Source: Clavulina sp. PMI_390
Taxonomy: Eukaryota; Basidiomycota; Agaricomycetes; Cantharellales; Hydnaceae
Reading direction: 5' to 3'
DNA length: 64,000 nt
Assembly: GCA_015039315.1 (NCBI GenBank)
Contig: WIDE01000007.1
Span: 171,062 to 235,061, forward strand
The notes beneath the pieces are model-generated. The model saw nothing but the letters and a program-made list of their open reading frames with translations. It made no database searches and was not told the DNA's origin. Made by a program: the position numbers and the translations under genes. Positions 54,910 to 64,000 of the stretch are shown here, piece by piece; position 1 is the stretch's first letter, and each line of letters opens with the position of its first letter.

Positions 54910-57156
54910 ATGCAGACTGAAGCAGGCGACGACTACGTTCGACGGTATGCTGGCATCATCCGTGCAAATGAGCGCCGGCTGGCCAATGCTGGTCCCAACG
55001 GTGGCCCTGGCGGCGCTGCAGAATATCTAAATCCTCTTTCTTGGGTTAACTGGACCGCCTCGAGCGCTGCGTCGACCCCGCGACGTGGGCCACCAGCGAT
55101 GCTCCAGCTCGATCTCCACCACCTCTACTACCTCCTAATCCGGTTCGAAGGCCTCTCCCTACCTGTAGGCTCTCTTGACATCAAATTGCGGAGTAGCTCC
55201 CGCCCCGTGAGCTATACATCACTCCTGGCCGCAAAGGACAGATCCGATACCCTCTCGCTGTCGTCATTCACGTCGGCGTTTTCTTCCATCTCCAAGCTCT
55301 CCCTGGGAGGCTCATGGTTCGCACGCGAGATACCTCCGGTTGACCTCGACGTGAAGTATATATATAGCTCCTTCACTATATTGCCGGCTCTCTCTCTCAA
55401 GGCAAGCGATCTGCGGGTGATTGCTGAACTGAGGGACGAGCCTTCAGTCGACAATGCAGTCCCAATGTATTCGTTCAAGAACCTCCGCACCCTAGAGGTT
55501 CTTGACGTCGATCCCCGCACATTATTAGGGTGGGATCAATTGTCTGAGTCATTGCGCAGCTTGACGATCAAGCGCAGTGGGATAGAAGAGGTCACGGACT
55601 TGATTATTAATGCAGTCCTAGATGATCAGACCCGAAGAGAACGCGATGCCTCCGCGACCAGTCCTTCTTCTCCACTAGGAAGGAGACCACTCCCTTCTCG
55701 TTTCTCCTCAGGACGTTCCCATCGAGGATCTGTCAATATCCCAGACGCGCTAAAGGAAGATGTTGAAGCACACGCAGAGAGCCCTTCCGAGGAGGCACCT
55801 CGTCAACTATCACCCCTCAAATGGCGGCTACTGCGACACCTATCCTTCGCAGACAATGCCCTCACCTTCTTCCCCAGTACCCCCCTCACCTACCTCACTT
55901 CACTCACCCATCTCGACCTCTCCTCAAACCTCCTGGTATCCGTCCCCCCAGGTTTATCTTCACTCTATAATCTCGTATCGCTCAACCTCGCCGACAACAT
56001 GATCGACTCCGTCTTGGGCATCTATGCTCATCTTGGACAAGTGCTAACCCTAAACTTGGACAGAAACCGTCTAGAAAGCATTTGTGGTTTGGAGCGTCTC
56101 ATGGCTCTTGAGCGCGTGGACCTAAGAAGCAACCACATCATCGACCCAGGAGAAATCGGCCGTCTGGCCGTCCTCCCCAATATCGCAGAGGTTTGGGTCG
56201 AGGGCAACCCTATGACCGAGATTGACGAACAATATCGTGTTCATTGCTTCGAATTTTTTGCCCAAGAAAAGAAGAACATGCTGTTGGATGGGACGGCACC
56301 GTCCTTCCTGGAAAGTAGAGCAATGCGCGTCACACCTCCAGACTCACTCCCTGAAGAACGTGACTTAGAAGCCAAGAGGCGAAGTGCGGCGAGTCCACCT
56401 GTCGTTTCTGTTGGCGGAACTTCACCCTCATCAATGCAGCCTCAACGGACACCGAGACGACTATCAAATGCAGTTGCCGCCGACAAAGATAAAGACAGCC
56501 CACCGTCCGCACCGCCCACCGCTGCTACGCCATCGCCTAATGGTGGGCTGGGCTCACCACCCTTGACCCTGTCGGGAGCGGCAAAACCTGTCAAAAAGCG
56601 GAAACCGAAACGGCTTGTGGATTTTGATGCCGACGGGACCCATAGTGATGCATCATCTAATCCAAACAACCCCTCAGACTCGAGCCCGCTAGGATTGCAG
56701 CCAAAACGGTCATCAAAGCATCGGCGTGGCGCATCGGAAAGCGTAACAAGTTCCAACTTGATGCCGGAGAATGGTGGGCTTCTGCCGAGTGCAGAGATCG
56801 CCGGGCCGAGCCCGTCGAATGGTGAACCAACTGGTGTTGTCGCTGTTCAGCGCAAGACAAAGTCAGGGAAGAAGTCCCGGCACGGGCGATATGCCACAGA
56901 AGGTGGTGTGGGCGGAGATGATGTCGAGCATCGCCTGATGTCGGCTGCGGCAATTGATGATTCGCATCGCCCTGAGACCGTTCTGGAGGCTGGTGAAGAG
57001 GAAGAAGCAGCAAATGGAATGAGTCAGGCGGATGCATACCGAGCGAAGATCGAGGCGCTAAGGAGGGAAGTAGGCGACAGTTGGCTCAAAGTTCTCAGCC
57101 AAAGTGGGGGCTTACCGCCCGGGGCATCAGCCAATACGTCAGCACAGGGGGTTTGA
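54910..57156 (+). CDS. Leucine-rich-repeat protein of unknown function
   Basis: A single uninterrupted 748-codon frame, unusual among the intron-rich genes here. The N-terminal ~300 residues form a folded but unrecognised region (LHHLYYLLIRFEGLSLP, KNLRTLEVLDVDPRTLLGW). Five or so SDS22-type leucine-rich repeats follow at about residues 310-430: LRHLSFADNAL, LTHLDLSSNLLVSVP, LVSLNLADNMID, VLTLNLDRNRLESI and LERVDLRSNHI, capped by VWVEGNPM. The C-terminal ~300 residues are disordered and Pro/Ser-rich, with basic clusters (KPVKKRKPKR) that could be nuclear signals. The last ~40 residues may form a short helix. LRR arrays of this type bind proteins such as phosphatases or small GTPases. No specific orthologue is recognised. 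Confidence 0.85.
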   Translation: MQTEAGDDYVRRYAGIIRANERRLANAGPNGGPGGAAEYLNPLSWVNWTASSAASTPRRGPPAMLQLDLHHLYYLLIRFEGLSLPVGSLDIKLRSSSRPVSYTSLLAAKDRSDTLSLSSFTSAFSSISKLSLGGSWFAREIPPVDLDVKYIYSSFTILPALSLKASDLRVIAELRDEPSVDNAVPMYSFKNLRTLEVLDVDPRTLLGWDQLSESLRSLTIKRSGIEEVTDLIINAVLDDQTRRERDASATSPSSPLGRRPLPSRFSSGRSHRGSVNIPDALKEDVEAHAESPSEEAPRQLSPLKWRLLRHLSFADNALTFFPSTPLTYLTSLTHLDLSSNLLVSVPPGLSSLYNLVSLNLADNMIDSVLGIYAHLGQVLTLNLDRNRLESICGLERLMALERVDLRSNHIIDPGEIGRLAVLPNIAEVWVEGNPMTEIDEQYRVHCFEFFAQEKKNMLLDGTAPSFLESRAMRVTPPDSLPEERDLEAKRRSAASPPVVSVGGTSPSSMQPQRTPRRLSNAVAADKDKDSPPSAPPTAATPSPNGGLGSPPLTLSGAAKPVKKRKPKRLVDFDADGTHSDASSNPNNPSDSSPLGLQPKRSSKHRRGASESVTSSNLMPENGGLLPSAEIAGPSPSNGEPTGVVAVQRKTKSGKKSRHGRYATEGGVGGDDVEHRLMSAAAIDDSHRPETVLEAGEEEEAANGMSQADAYRAKIEALRREVGDSWLKVLSQSGGLPPGASANTSAQGV

Positions 57157-57439
57157 GGTGATCTCTTCTTTCTCTTAGGTACATATACGACCTTGCTAGT
57201 TCCTGTATACCCATGCATTGCTCTTCTCGTCCCTCTATAATCCTCACCATCATGATAATAATTGCTGAATTAGTGGCTTGTTTGGCCAAGACTAGATTGA
57301 ATTGTGCCTCCGTCGTCGACGACAACAAATCTGATCTGAGCCCTTTTTGAAATTTTGACCTTTGCCAAGGTTTGTTAAACAACGGGAGCCTTCAGCCCAC
57401 TAGAGATATTGCGATAACACGTAAACGTTCAGCCTTATA

Positions 57440-58248
57440 ATGTCTGCCTTCTCTCGTCCTCTGGTGGTGTTTGGCCCGTCTGGTACTGGCAAATCGACCT
57501 TGTTGAAGCGGCTCTTCGCTGACCACCCCGCAAAATTTGGTTTCAGCATCTCCCGTAAGCCCTCCCATCCTCCGATCACGGCTGTTTTATCACAGTCATA
57601 AAAGCATAAATGAACCAAGAAATCTTGTCGTCTCCGTCTTTGGCCCCTTAGACACAACGCGATCCCCGCGCCCGGGCGAGACCGATGGGAAGGAATACCA
57701 CTTTGTCACTCGAGAACAGTTCTTGCAGCTCATCGACGAAGGAGCATTTATTGAAAATGCGCAATTCTCTGGGAATATGTACGGGACTTCCGTCAAGGCG
57801 GTGCAGGACGTCGGAAAGCTTGGCAGGAGGTGCATCCTTGATATCGATGCCCAGGTATGCCCAAATCCTACAATCAACTCCTTCACTCCGTGAAACTAAT
57901 TTGAGCCCCCGTAAATGTCTCTTGCTGTGCTACTCGCGATGACCACAGGGCGTACGCCTAATCAAGCAAAATCACCCCGATCTCAAACCTGTTTTCATTT
58001 TCATCTCTCCCCCTTCCCTATCCGTCTTGCGTGGGCGGCTCGTCGGACGTGGTACGGAGACCGAGGAAGCGGTCAAGGCTCGTCTCGAGGCCGCCCTCAA
58101 AGAAATCGCTTACGCAAAGAGTGGGTCTGACGTGGTTGATGCTGTTGTGGTGAATGATGATTTGGAGAGGGCGTACAAATTGCTGGAACAGATTGCCCTG
58201 GGCGAAACTGTTCCAGGTGATTCCCTTCCAGCATTGGATGACGAATGA
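57440..58248 (+). CDS. GUK1: Guanylate kinase
   Basis: Predicted exons 57440-57554, 57652-57854 and 57949-58248 give 205 residues, the usual length. The P-loop GPSGTGKST is near residue 13. Then come [10 protein letters not shown], the GMP-binding hallmark [28 protein letters not shown], and [11 protein letters not shown]. The adenine-side region has FIFISPPSL and RLVGRGTET. The enzyme phosphorylates GMP to GDP with ATP in the cytosol and is essential for GTP synthesis. All key residues seem intact. It converges with SDR copy 2, ~100 bp apart. Confidence 0.96.
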
Positions 58249-58347
58249 GGACCACAGGTGTGGTCTCTCAGAAATTAGCTGATGGACTTATAAAAACATG
58301 TACGTTACATGCGTGTGCAAACTAGAAAAGACAACACCAGCAAGAGT

Positions 58348-59533
58348 TTACTTTTTGGCATCGAGAGTCTCGAGAAGATGTGCATAAATTGCATCATTCA
58401 CTTCCTCACTGAGGTGCAGCTTGTTGGCGGGGACGGGATCTGCATTCTGGTTCACATGAAATGCCCCGCTACCCTTGGCAGGACTAAGCAGATTTGACAC
58501 TTGCCACTCACCACAATCCTGAAGGAAACCATGTCATCACTCCTGAGCAAGTGTCTCGCGGAGGAATGGATCGAGCCGAGATACTCACAGATGGCCGTAG
58601 TTTCACGAAGGACGTGGCTATCCAGTTACCAATGGCCCAAAGAATCCCCTCAGGGTATTTCAGGGGAGTGTTAACTAGACCAGGATGACAGTGGGTGAAT
58701 GAAAGTCCAGGATTGCGTTTCGCGAAAGCCTATGGAAGATAGCAACGCGGCAACGATAGACATGAGCGAATGCGAATGGGAGCGGCAATGAACACCACCT
58801 TACTTCGACGGCGGCGCTATTATAAGTAGGGGCCTCATCCGTAGTCCCCAGGCCAGACCATTCCTTCTTGAACCCAATATTGCTCATGTCTACTGGGCGA
58901 CCAAGCCCCGCGCCCATAACAGTAAGGATACGAGCTTCTTCGCCCGAACTCTTCGCGGCTTGGAGAAGGGGAAGAAGCTCAAGGACGAATTTGTACCGGG
59001 AATAGAAAGAGAGGGAGGCGAACTCGTCTAAGCCTTCGCCATTATCATAGAATTGCGCCTTGCGAGCAAAGTAACCTTGGCTAAAGGTGCATTATCGTAT
59101 CAGTTAAGGGATTTGTTTCGCAGTATCAGAGCTAACCGTCATTACCTCAAGACCATGTAGTTAATTTTGGAGATCCCTCGCTCCTTTCGAAGCACTTCAC
59201 AGGCCACAGCGACATTCTTGAGTTTTGATGCGTCACACTCAAGGAATTCGTACTTGGAAGTTTCGCTTGTAGGGAATGAGTCGATTATCTTTTCTGCTGC
59301 ACTTTTGTTACGGCCACAAAGAATTATGTGCACGTTTCCCTTAGTATAGCGAGCAAGAGCCTCCGCAATTGCCTGCGGCGCCTTAGCATAAGCTCATGTG
59401 CTTAGCCATAAACTTGGAGCCTCGTGTATCATACCTGTCCGATCCCCGAAGTCCCGCCGACAAATAGGGCGACAGGTCGGTACGGAAAGATCGCCTCCGC
59501 ATTCGCTGTTTTGGTAGCAGCAAGAGACGGCAT
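58348..59533 (-). CDS. Atypical short-chain dehydrogenase/reductase (SDR copy 2)
   Basis: Multi-exon gene from the ATG at 59533 (MPSLAATKTAN) to the TAA at 58348. It matches SDR copy 1 in exon plan and length: FVGGTSGIGQ nucleotide-binding motif, ILCGRNKSAAEKIIDSFP, YEFLECDASKL, GLGRPVDMSNIGFKKE, then APTYNSAAVE where YxxxK is expected. The residue four after Tyr is Ala rather than Lys. The C-terminal part (GAFHVNQNADPVP...VNDAIYAHLLETLDAKK) is the family's substrate-side region. It is head-to-tail with copy 3, and the two are more similar to each other than to copy 1, so they arose by local duplication. Confidence 0.88.
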
Positions 59534-60017
59534 AGTGTTACCTGAGGTCTGTTTTAACAGCGAGGGGAGGCTGGCTGCGAGATGTGTATTTAATCAAGAC
59601 GACGGATTTGGAGGGAAGCTCGAGGTTCAAGACGGGGAGGCCTTCGTAGTCATTCAGTTGAGGAATTGTCATTAGTTTTGTTGGTCACGTTGTGCTGCAG
59701 TACACGAAATCCCGATGACGAGAACTGAAGTAGTTAGTAATTCGGCAGAAATGGTTTGTCAGGCATAGTCACCCAGAGTCAGCGCGGCACTGAGGCTGGG
59801 CTGTCTACGGGGGCCGAGGGGTAGTGTGGTATATTTGGGCAAATCGTGGATGACTGAAAGCTGCTGACGAAGCTGCTCAGGCGCCGAGCTTGTCATCCTG
59901 AGTCACAGATCAACTGCTGAAAGAGAGCGTGCGAAAAGAGGGGGCCAAAGGAGGGCGGAGTTTCCCTGAAGGTCTGTCGATATTGACATCAACAATGCTC
60001 ACCTAAGAGGTACCTCG
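59534..60017. other. Spacer between SDR copies 2 and 3
   Basis: About 480 bp containing the copy 2 promoter. The TGGAGGC motif seen upstream of copy 1 and the DJ-1 genes is not found here. Confidence 0.4.
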
Positions 60018-61191
60018 TTACTTCTGGTCCTCAAAAGTGCTCATCAAGTGGCCATAAATGGAGTCATTTACTTCGTCGCTAAGATGCAGCTTTCCGGCGG
60101 GGATCTCGTCAGCATGGGAGTCGACATGGAACGCCCCACTAATCGTTGCAGGGCCGAGCAGGACAAATGATTGCCACTCAGCACAGTCCTATAATAAGTA
60201 TCCAGAAGCGAGTCATCAGCCATCAAAGAGAGTGGATTAAGATCTATCTACTTACAGCTGCTGAGATCTTCAGAGGAGAAACAAGCCAGTTTCCTACTGC
60301 CCAAAGTATTCCTTCAGGCGGCTTTAGTGGGGTGTCGACAAGACCGGGAGAGCTGTGAGTGAAAGATAGTCTCGGATTGCGCTTGGCAAAAGCCTAGGAC
60401 GAACCAGCAGGTCCTTTAGCCTTGGCAGAGAGAACGTTGGTTCTGCGGGCACTTACCTCTACGGCAGCGCTGGAATATGTTGGTGCTTCAGAGGTGCTCC
60501 CAAAGCTGGGATACTCCTTTTTGAACCCGATGTGGTCCATATCCACAGCATTACCACGTCCTGCTGCGAGTATGGTGAGGACGCGAGCTTCTTCTCCTAG
60601 ATTCTTTGCAGCCTGAAGGAGAGGCAGAAGCTCATGCACAAATTTGAAACGGGAATAGAAGGCAAGGCATGCAAATTCATCTAGGCCCTCTCCATTGTCG
60701 TAGAATGGAGCTTTGCGAGCAAAGTACCCTGGGCTGACGAGGTGTGAGGAGATGGGTAGACTGATTCACCAAAATAGCTGCTTGCTGAAGTTTTCTTACC
60801 TGAGGACCAGGTAATTGAGCTTTGATACACCCCGCTCCTGCTGAAGAACCTTGCAGGATGCAGCGACATTCCTAAGCTTTGATGCGTCACACTCCAAAAA
60901 CTCGTACTTCGAGGTCGCGGTCGTTGGGAACGATGCGATGACTTTCTCTGCAGCACTCTTGTTACGGCCACAAATAATGATATGTATGTTACCCCGCGTA
61001 TAACGAGCCAGGGCCGTCGCGATCGCCTACAAAGTTCACCATGTTGGTTGGGAGGTTGTGTGTAAAGGCAGAATTGAATTCTCTAGGGCTACCTGTCCGA
61101 TCCCCGAAGTACCTCCAACCACAAGGGCAACTGGTCGATAAGGGAAGCTCACAGCCGAGTTCTTAGCTTTGACGTCAGAGAGAGAAGGCAT
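60018..61191 (-). CDS. Atypical short-chain dehydrogenase/reductase (SDR copy 3)
   Basis: Multi-exon gene from the ATG at 61191 (MPSLSDVKAKN) to the TAA at 60018. Motifs: VVGGTSGIGQ, YTRGNIHIIICGRNKSAAEK, YEFLECDASKLRNVAASCKV, LNYLVL, RGNAVDMDHIGFKKEYPSFG, and APTYSSAAVE at the position of the YxxxK catalytic pair, again with no Lys at +4. The end is IYGHLMSTFEDQK. Exon boundaries match copy 2. It is the third member of the same family in the window. Confidence 0.88.
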
Positions 61192-61514
61192 GTCAGTGCT
61201 CGAGGCCCGAAGCAAAAAGTGTGGGTTGTGAACAAAATTGTTCAAGTTGAGGAACGAAGCCTCAGGCCCCAACAGGCAACCTTATACGCAAATTTCCCCG
61301 GGAGGCGCACGGTGAACTTGGACTGAATGGGATGCAATGTGTGGTCTCGAACCTGTGACTATTCACAAGACCGAGTGAGGCTCGGGGTTGCCGAAACAGG
61401 AAAGCATGGATGTTACAAGTAGGTGTAGAAACCTCAAGGACATAAATGGAATGGGGTTGTGTAGATAACGTCTAGGGGTAGTCTGGAACGATAGGATCGG
61501 TGTCGGCGTAGTGA
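61192..61514. other. Intergenic region
   Basis: About 320 bp between the SDR copy 3 start and the IBA57 stop. It should contain the copy 3 promoter. No gene or repeat seen. Confidence 0.4.
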
Positions 61515-63137
61515 CTAGGACGGTGTCGAGGTCGCCTCATCAGCTGGAGGGGCACGAGGCCACCATTGCGGTAGTCTTGGTGTGAGTTGCCAGACTGAAC
61601 CAGCAGGCACTGATAACTCTGGGGGTGCAGGGATGAACATCTTCATCTCACCCCGCTCAAAGGCTTCAACGTGCTCCGTTCGAAGTTGAGCGAGCGCCCA
61701 GTTGCCCGCTCTTGAGAGAAGCTTGCCCTTAGTGCGCACACGATCGGCTGAGGACGAAGCTGTGGAGGCTCGCGCACTTGTGCGAACCGGAGAGTCCCGG
61801 GAAGCAGCCTCTACACCACTAGGGGTGAGACGAAGAATGATGTCGGTCAATCGTGGTGGTGCAGGATCGAGGTAGTCGCCATTGAGCTGGGATGATATTG
61901 GTGTACTGCAAACACAAATGAGCTCCAGGTCAATCGATACAACATGCACGAAGAGACATACCCATCAGGGGAGGACAGAGGGGAGATCTCTATTGGGAAA
62001 GTCCGCTTCCTGATCATTCCCGTGTGATAAGTACGCACAACGTTCTCCTGGCCTACGTAGCAGCCCTTACGGAAATCAACTGGAAAGACAAAGATCAGAT
62101 CCCCAAGGTATAGCGCGAAAGCGGTAATAGACATACGTCCGCCCATCATGTCGACGTTTCTTTCGAATGGGATGGTTTCAGCCATATCAACCGAGCCTTC
62201 TGGCACTCCATTCATAATACGATGCCGTGCGTAGTCAAATGATGTTCCAAGAGTATATTCTCCAGGTAGGATTGCTGAGGGCGTGAAGTTGATCAGTGAG
62301 CAAAATGCACTTGCTGAGAAATTGAGTGTGCTAACGTCGTGCGGCCTTTGGAATCAGCAACCTCCTACCCATCGTAGGAACTCTCCAGTCCCAAGAGCCT
62401 GTACCATTGTCTTTCTCGAATGGTAGCAGTTCTGATTCAGCTAGTTCGAGGCCCAAACGGATATCGGGAGTCCGAGAACCCAGCCAGGTTGGTTCCACAG
62501 CAGAACTGGTCGCAGCCCACTTCCACCCAGTCCACATGCGTTCGCGTCTCCGGTCCGCGAGCTTTTCGGCTTCCCCACCCCATACGCCCCAGGCCTCCCA
62601 TTCATCAGAAACATCTTTTACTTTAACTTTAGATCGTAGCACGAAGCGCTTGAGCAGTGAGGGAAGTGATGGGATTGGGGCTTTCTCGATGCTAGGATCT
62701 TTGAGGAGTTCACTGGGTGAAGGGCGGGGGTCGTATTCGATGATGTAGCCAGCCTCCGGCGAGCTTGGGTGCGGATGGAAGAATGCATCATAATATGTCC
62801 TCCCCTATGAATAATCGCATAAGAAGTAGTCCCACAAATGAACGAATTTAGCGCATACATGGCGACTCAGAAACATAGAGTAGAAGCCAGTTCGGTCTGT
62901 TGGCGACGATCCCGGTAGTACTTGGATGGATAATATGCCATTAAGGAAATTTGCTAGATTTGGTTCGGGGCCTGTGACAGAAATGAAGGCTCGGTTGGGG
63001 ATGGGGGCATAAGAGGGCGAGGAAATATCTAGAGGAGTAGTTCCAGGAGATGAGGAAGATGAAAAGAGTCTCGAAGCATTAGACTGGCGTTGTAGTGAGC
63101 GTATAGAGGGTAGTGTTCTGGGGCTGGGCGTGCGCAT
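61515..63137 (-). CDS. IBA57: Mitochondrial iron-sulfur assembly factor IBA57 (GcvT-like)
   Basis: Multi-exon gene from the ATG at 63137 to the TAG at 61515. The N-terminus (MRTPSPRTLPSIRSLQRQS...) is basic and Ser-rich, fitting a mitochondrial presequence. After PNRAFISVTGPE comes the folate-binding GcvT-like fold. The diagnostic motif of the family, KGCYVGQE, is seen just after a splice junction at about 62070 (MMGG ... LDFRKGCYVGQENVVRTYHTG). IBA57 works with ISA1 and ISA2 to make [4Fe-4S] clusters for lipoate synthase, aconitase and others. The protein carries extra Ser/Ala-rich stretches towards the C-terminus. It is divergent from PET191 with only ~80 bp between the two start codons, so both mitochondrial genes share one promoter. 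Confidence 0.9.
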
Positions 63138-63216
63138 TGTCAGATGTGTTGACTCAGCGCGTCGAACCAAACAGAGCGAGAGAAACCAAACAATATCCTC
63201 CTACTCACTTCATCCC

Positions 63217-63646
63217 ATGGCGAGTTCTGCCGACGCTCATCGTGGAGTCTGCGATCCAATTCTTGAAAATCTGAAGGAATGCCTTCTCAAAAGTGACTGC
63301 GTAGTCAATAAAGGTCGTCTGCCTTCTGACTGCTTGAAGAACCACTTTGACGAACTGGAGGACCCATGCAAGCATTTGAGGGTATCATTATTCAACTGCA
63401 AGAGGGCGAAAGTGAGCAACAACCCTATTTCAGACGCTGGGGATCTTTCTTCTGACTCGTCTGGCACGATTGCTCTGTTGCTTGCCGACCTACACGATGC
63501 TGCATTCATTCGTCACTATATTCTAGCTTGATATGAGGAAGCGATTCCGGGGCAATAGTGCAGCCTCGAGCTCTCATACCTCACCGTTCTTGCCGCAACA
63601 AGCCACTGTACCAGGTGAAGTGGACTCGGCGAACAGTTCTTCATAA
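63217..63646 (+). CDS. PET191: Cytochrome c oxidase assembly factor PET191/COA5
   Basis: Predicted exons 63217-63411 and 63527-63646 give 104 residues. The conserved core is CDPILENLKECLLKSDCVV, then SDCLKN, PCKHLR and LFNCKRA, giving the twin-cysteine pattern of intermembrane-space proteins; exon 2 begins LDMRKRFRGN, the family's usual continuation. The last ~30 residues are Ser/Thr/Pro-rich and variable. PET191 is imported by the MIA40 pathway and is needed for complex IV assembly. It shares a short divergent promoter with IBA57. Confidence 0.93.
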
Positions 63647-64000
63647 CCCGGCCCACCATTCGCTCATGATGTATCTTGGCGGGCAGTATCATGATGACCA
63701 TGCCTGTGAGTTCCGTCTCAGATGATATATGTCTTCTTACCGAGGTCAAAGCCTCATATGTTTCATTTGCAGGTTTCACGCCTTTCCTGTGCACTCCTGT
63801 GACCACTCGGTCTCCAGTCGCCATCTTTTCAAGTGTTATCCACCCCATCTCCGCCCCACGAAACCTACAAATGGATTATAATTTTTATATTAATTGGCAG
63901 GAGAACAATAGGTGGAAAATAGAATGGTCTGGCATGGAGAGTTCTAGTATTAGGAAACGATAAAGGAGCAAAACGACAATATTGGTGAAGATAGCTGTGG
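63647..64000. other. Right edge, no gene recognised
   Basis: Short frames occur on both strands but none has a recognisable domain. An exon of a gene outside the window cannot be excluded. Confidence 0.35.

Overview
This window reads as nuclear DNA of a basidiomycete fungus, most likely a mushroom-forming agaricomycete. Genes are dense and on both strands. Most are broken by several short introns (about 45-135 nt, GT/AG) and sometimes by very small exons. The recognisable proteins have fungal or basidiomycete signatures: GH79 beta-glucuronidases, a RAX2-type polarity protein, REI1, PET191, and eRF3 with a Q/G/Y-rich head. I found no bacterial operons, CRISPR arrays, rRNA or tRNA genes and no intact transposon. 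A 500-base run of N (39107-39606) is an assembly gap.

Layout. 1-0.7 kb: 3' end of an unassigned nuclear protein. 1.0-2.7 kb (-): securin-like anaphase inhibitor. 3.0-4.6 kb (+): REI1/ZNF622 ribosome biogenesis factor. 5.0-9.8 kb (-): large RAX2-like membrane protein with a C-terminal SH3 domain. 10.4-12.0 kb (+): peroxisomal adenine nucleotide carrier. 12.2-15.0 kb (+): eRF3/SUP35. 15.3-16.5 kb (-): MOB1. 16.7-18.9 kb (-): Rieske oxygenase with an unusual insertion. 20.0-25.7 kb (-): tandem array of three DJ-1/Hsp31 genes plus a decayed fourth. 26.3-26.9 kb (+): complex I accessory subunit. 27.8-29.0 kb (+): atypical SDR. 30.5-33.0 kb (+): secreted heme peroxidase. 33.4-35.6 kb (-): intracellular-type GH13 alpha-amylase. 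36.5-39.1 kb (-): GH79 copy 1, truncated by the gap. 40.1-41.2 kb (-): EI24/RRT8-like membrane protein. 41.6-43.3 kb (+): PEX12. 44.0-45.6 kb (+): Rab GTPase with a long insertion. 48.0-54.6 kb (+): two tandem GH79 genes. 54.9-57.2 kb (+): LRR protein. 57.4-58.2 kb (+): guanylate kinase. 58.3-61.2 kb (-): two more atypical SDR genes. 61.5-63.1 kb (-): IBA57. 63.2-63.6 kb (+): PET191/COA5.

Most genes are unrelated housekeeping functions (cell cycle, translation, mitochondria, peroxisomes). Three families have expanded locally: DJ-1-like (three genes and a pseudogene), GH79 (three genes) and SDRs lacking the usual catalytic lysine (three genes). The DJ-1 genes and the nearest SDR share a TGGAGGC(C) motif upstream, twice as a near-perfect inverted repeat, which suggests shared control. 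The other notable signals are the RAX2-SH3 architecture, the securin identified from its degrons, the Rab insertion with an altered G4 motif, and a 157-bp tandem duplication in the PEX12 divergent promoter. For the genes where I worked out every exon, the summed lengths are divisible by three; those exon coordinates are my own splice predictions from the DNA.
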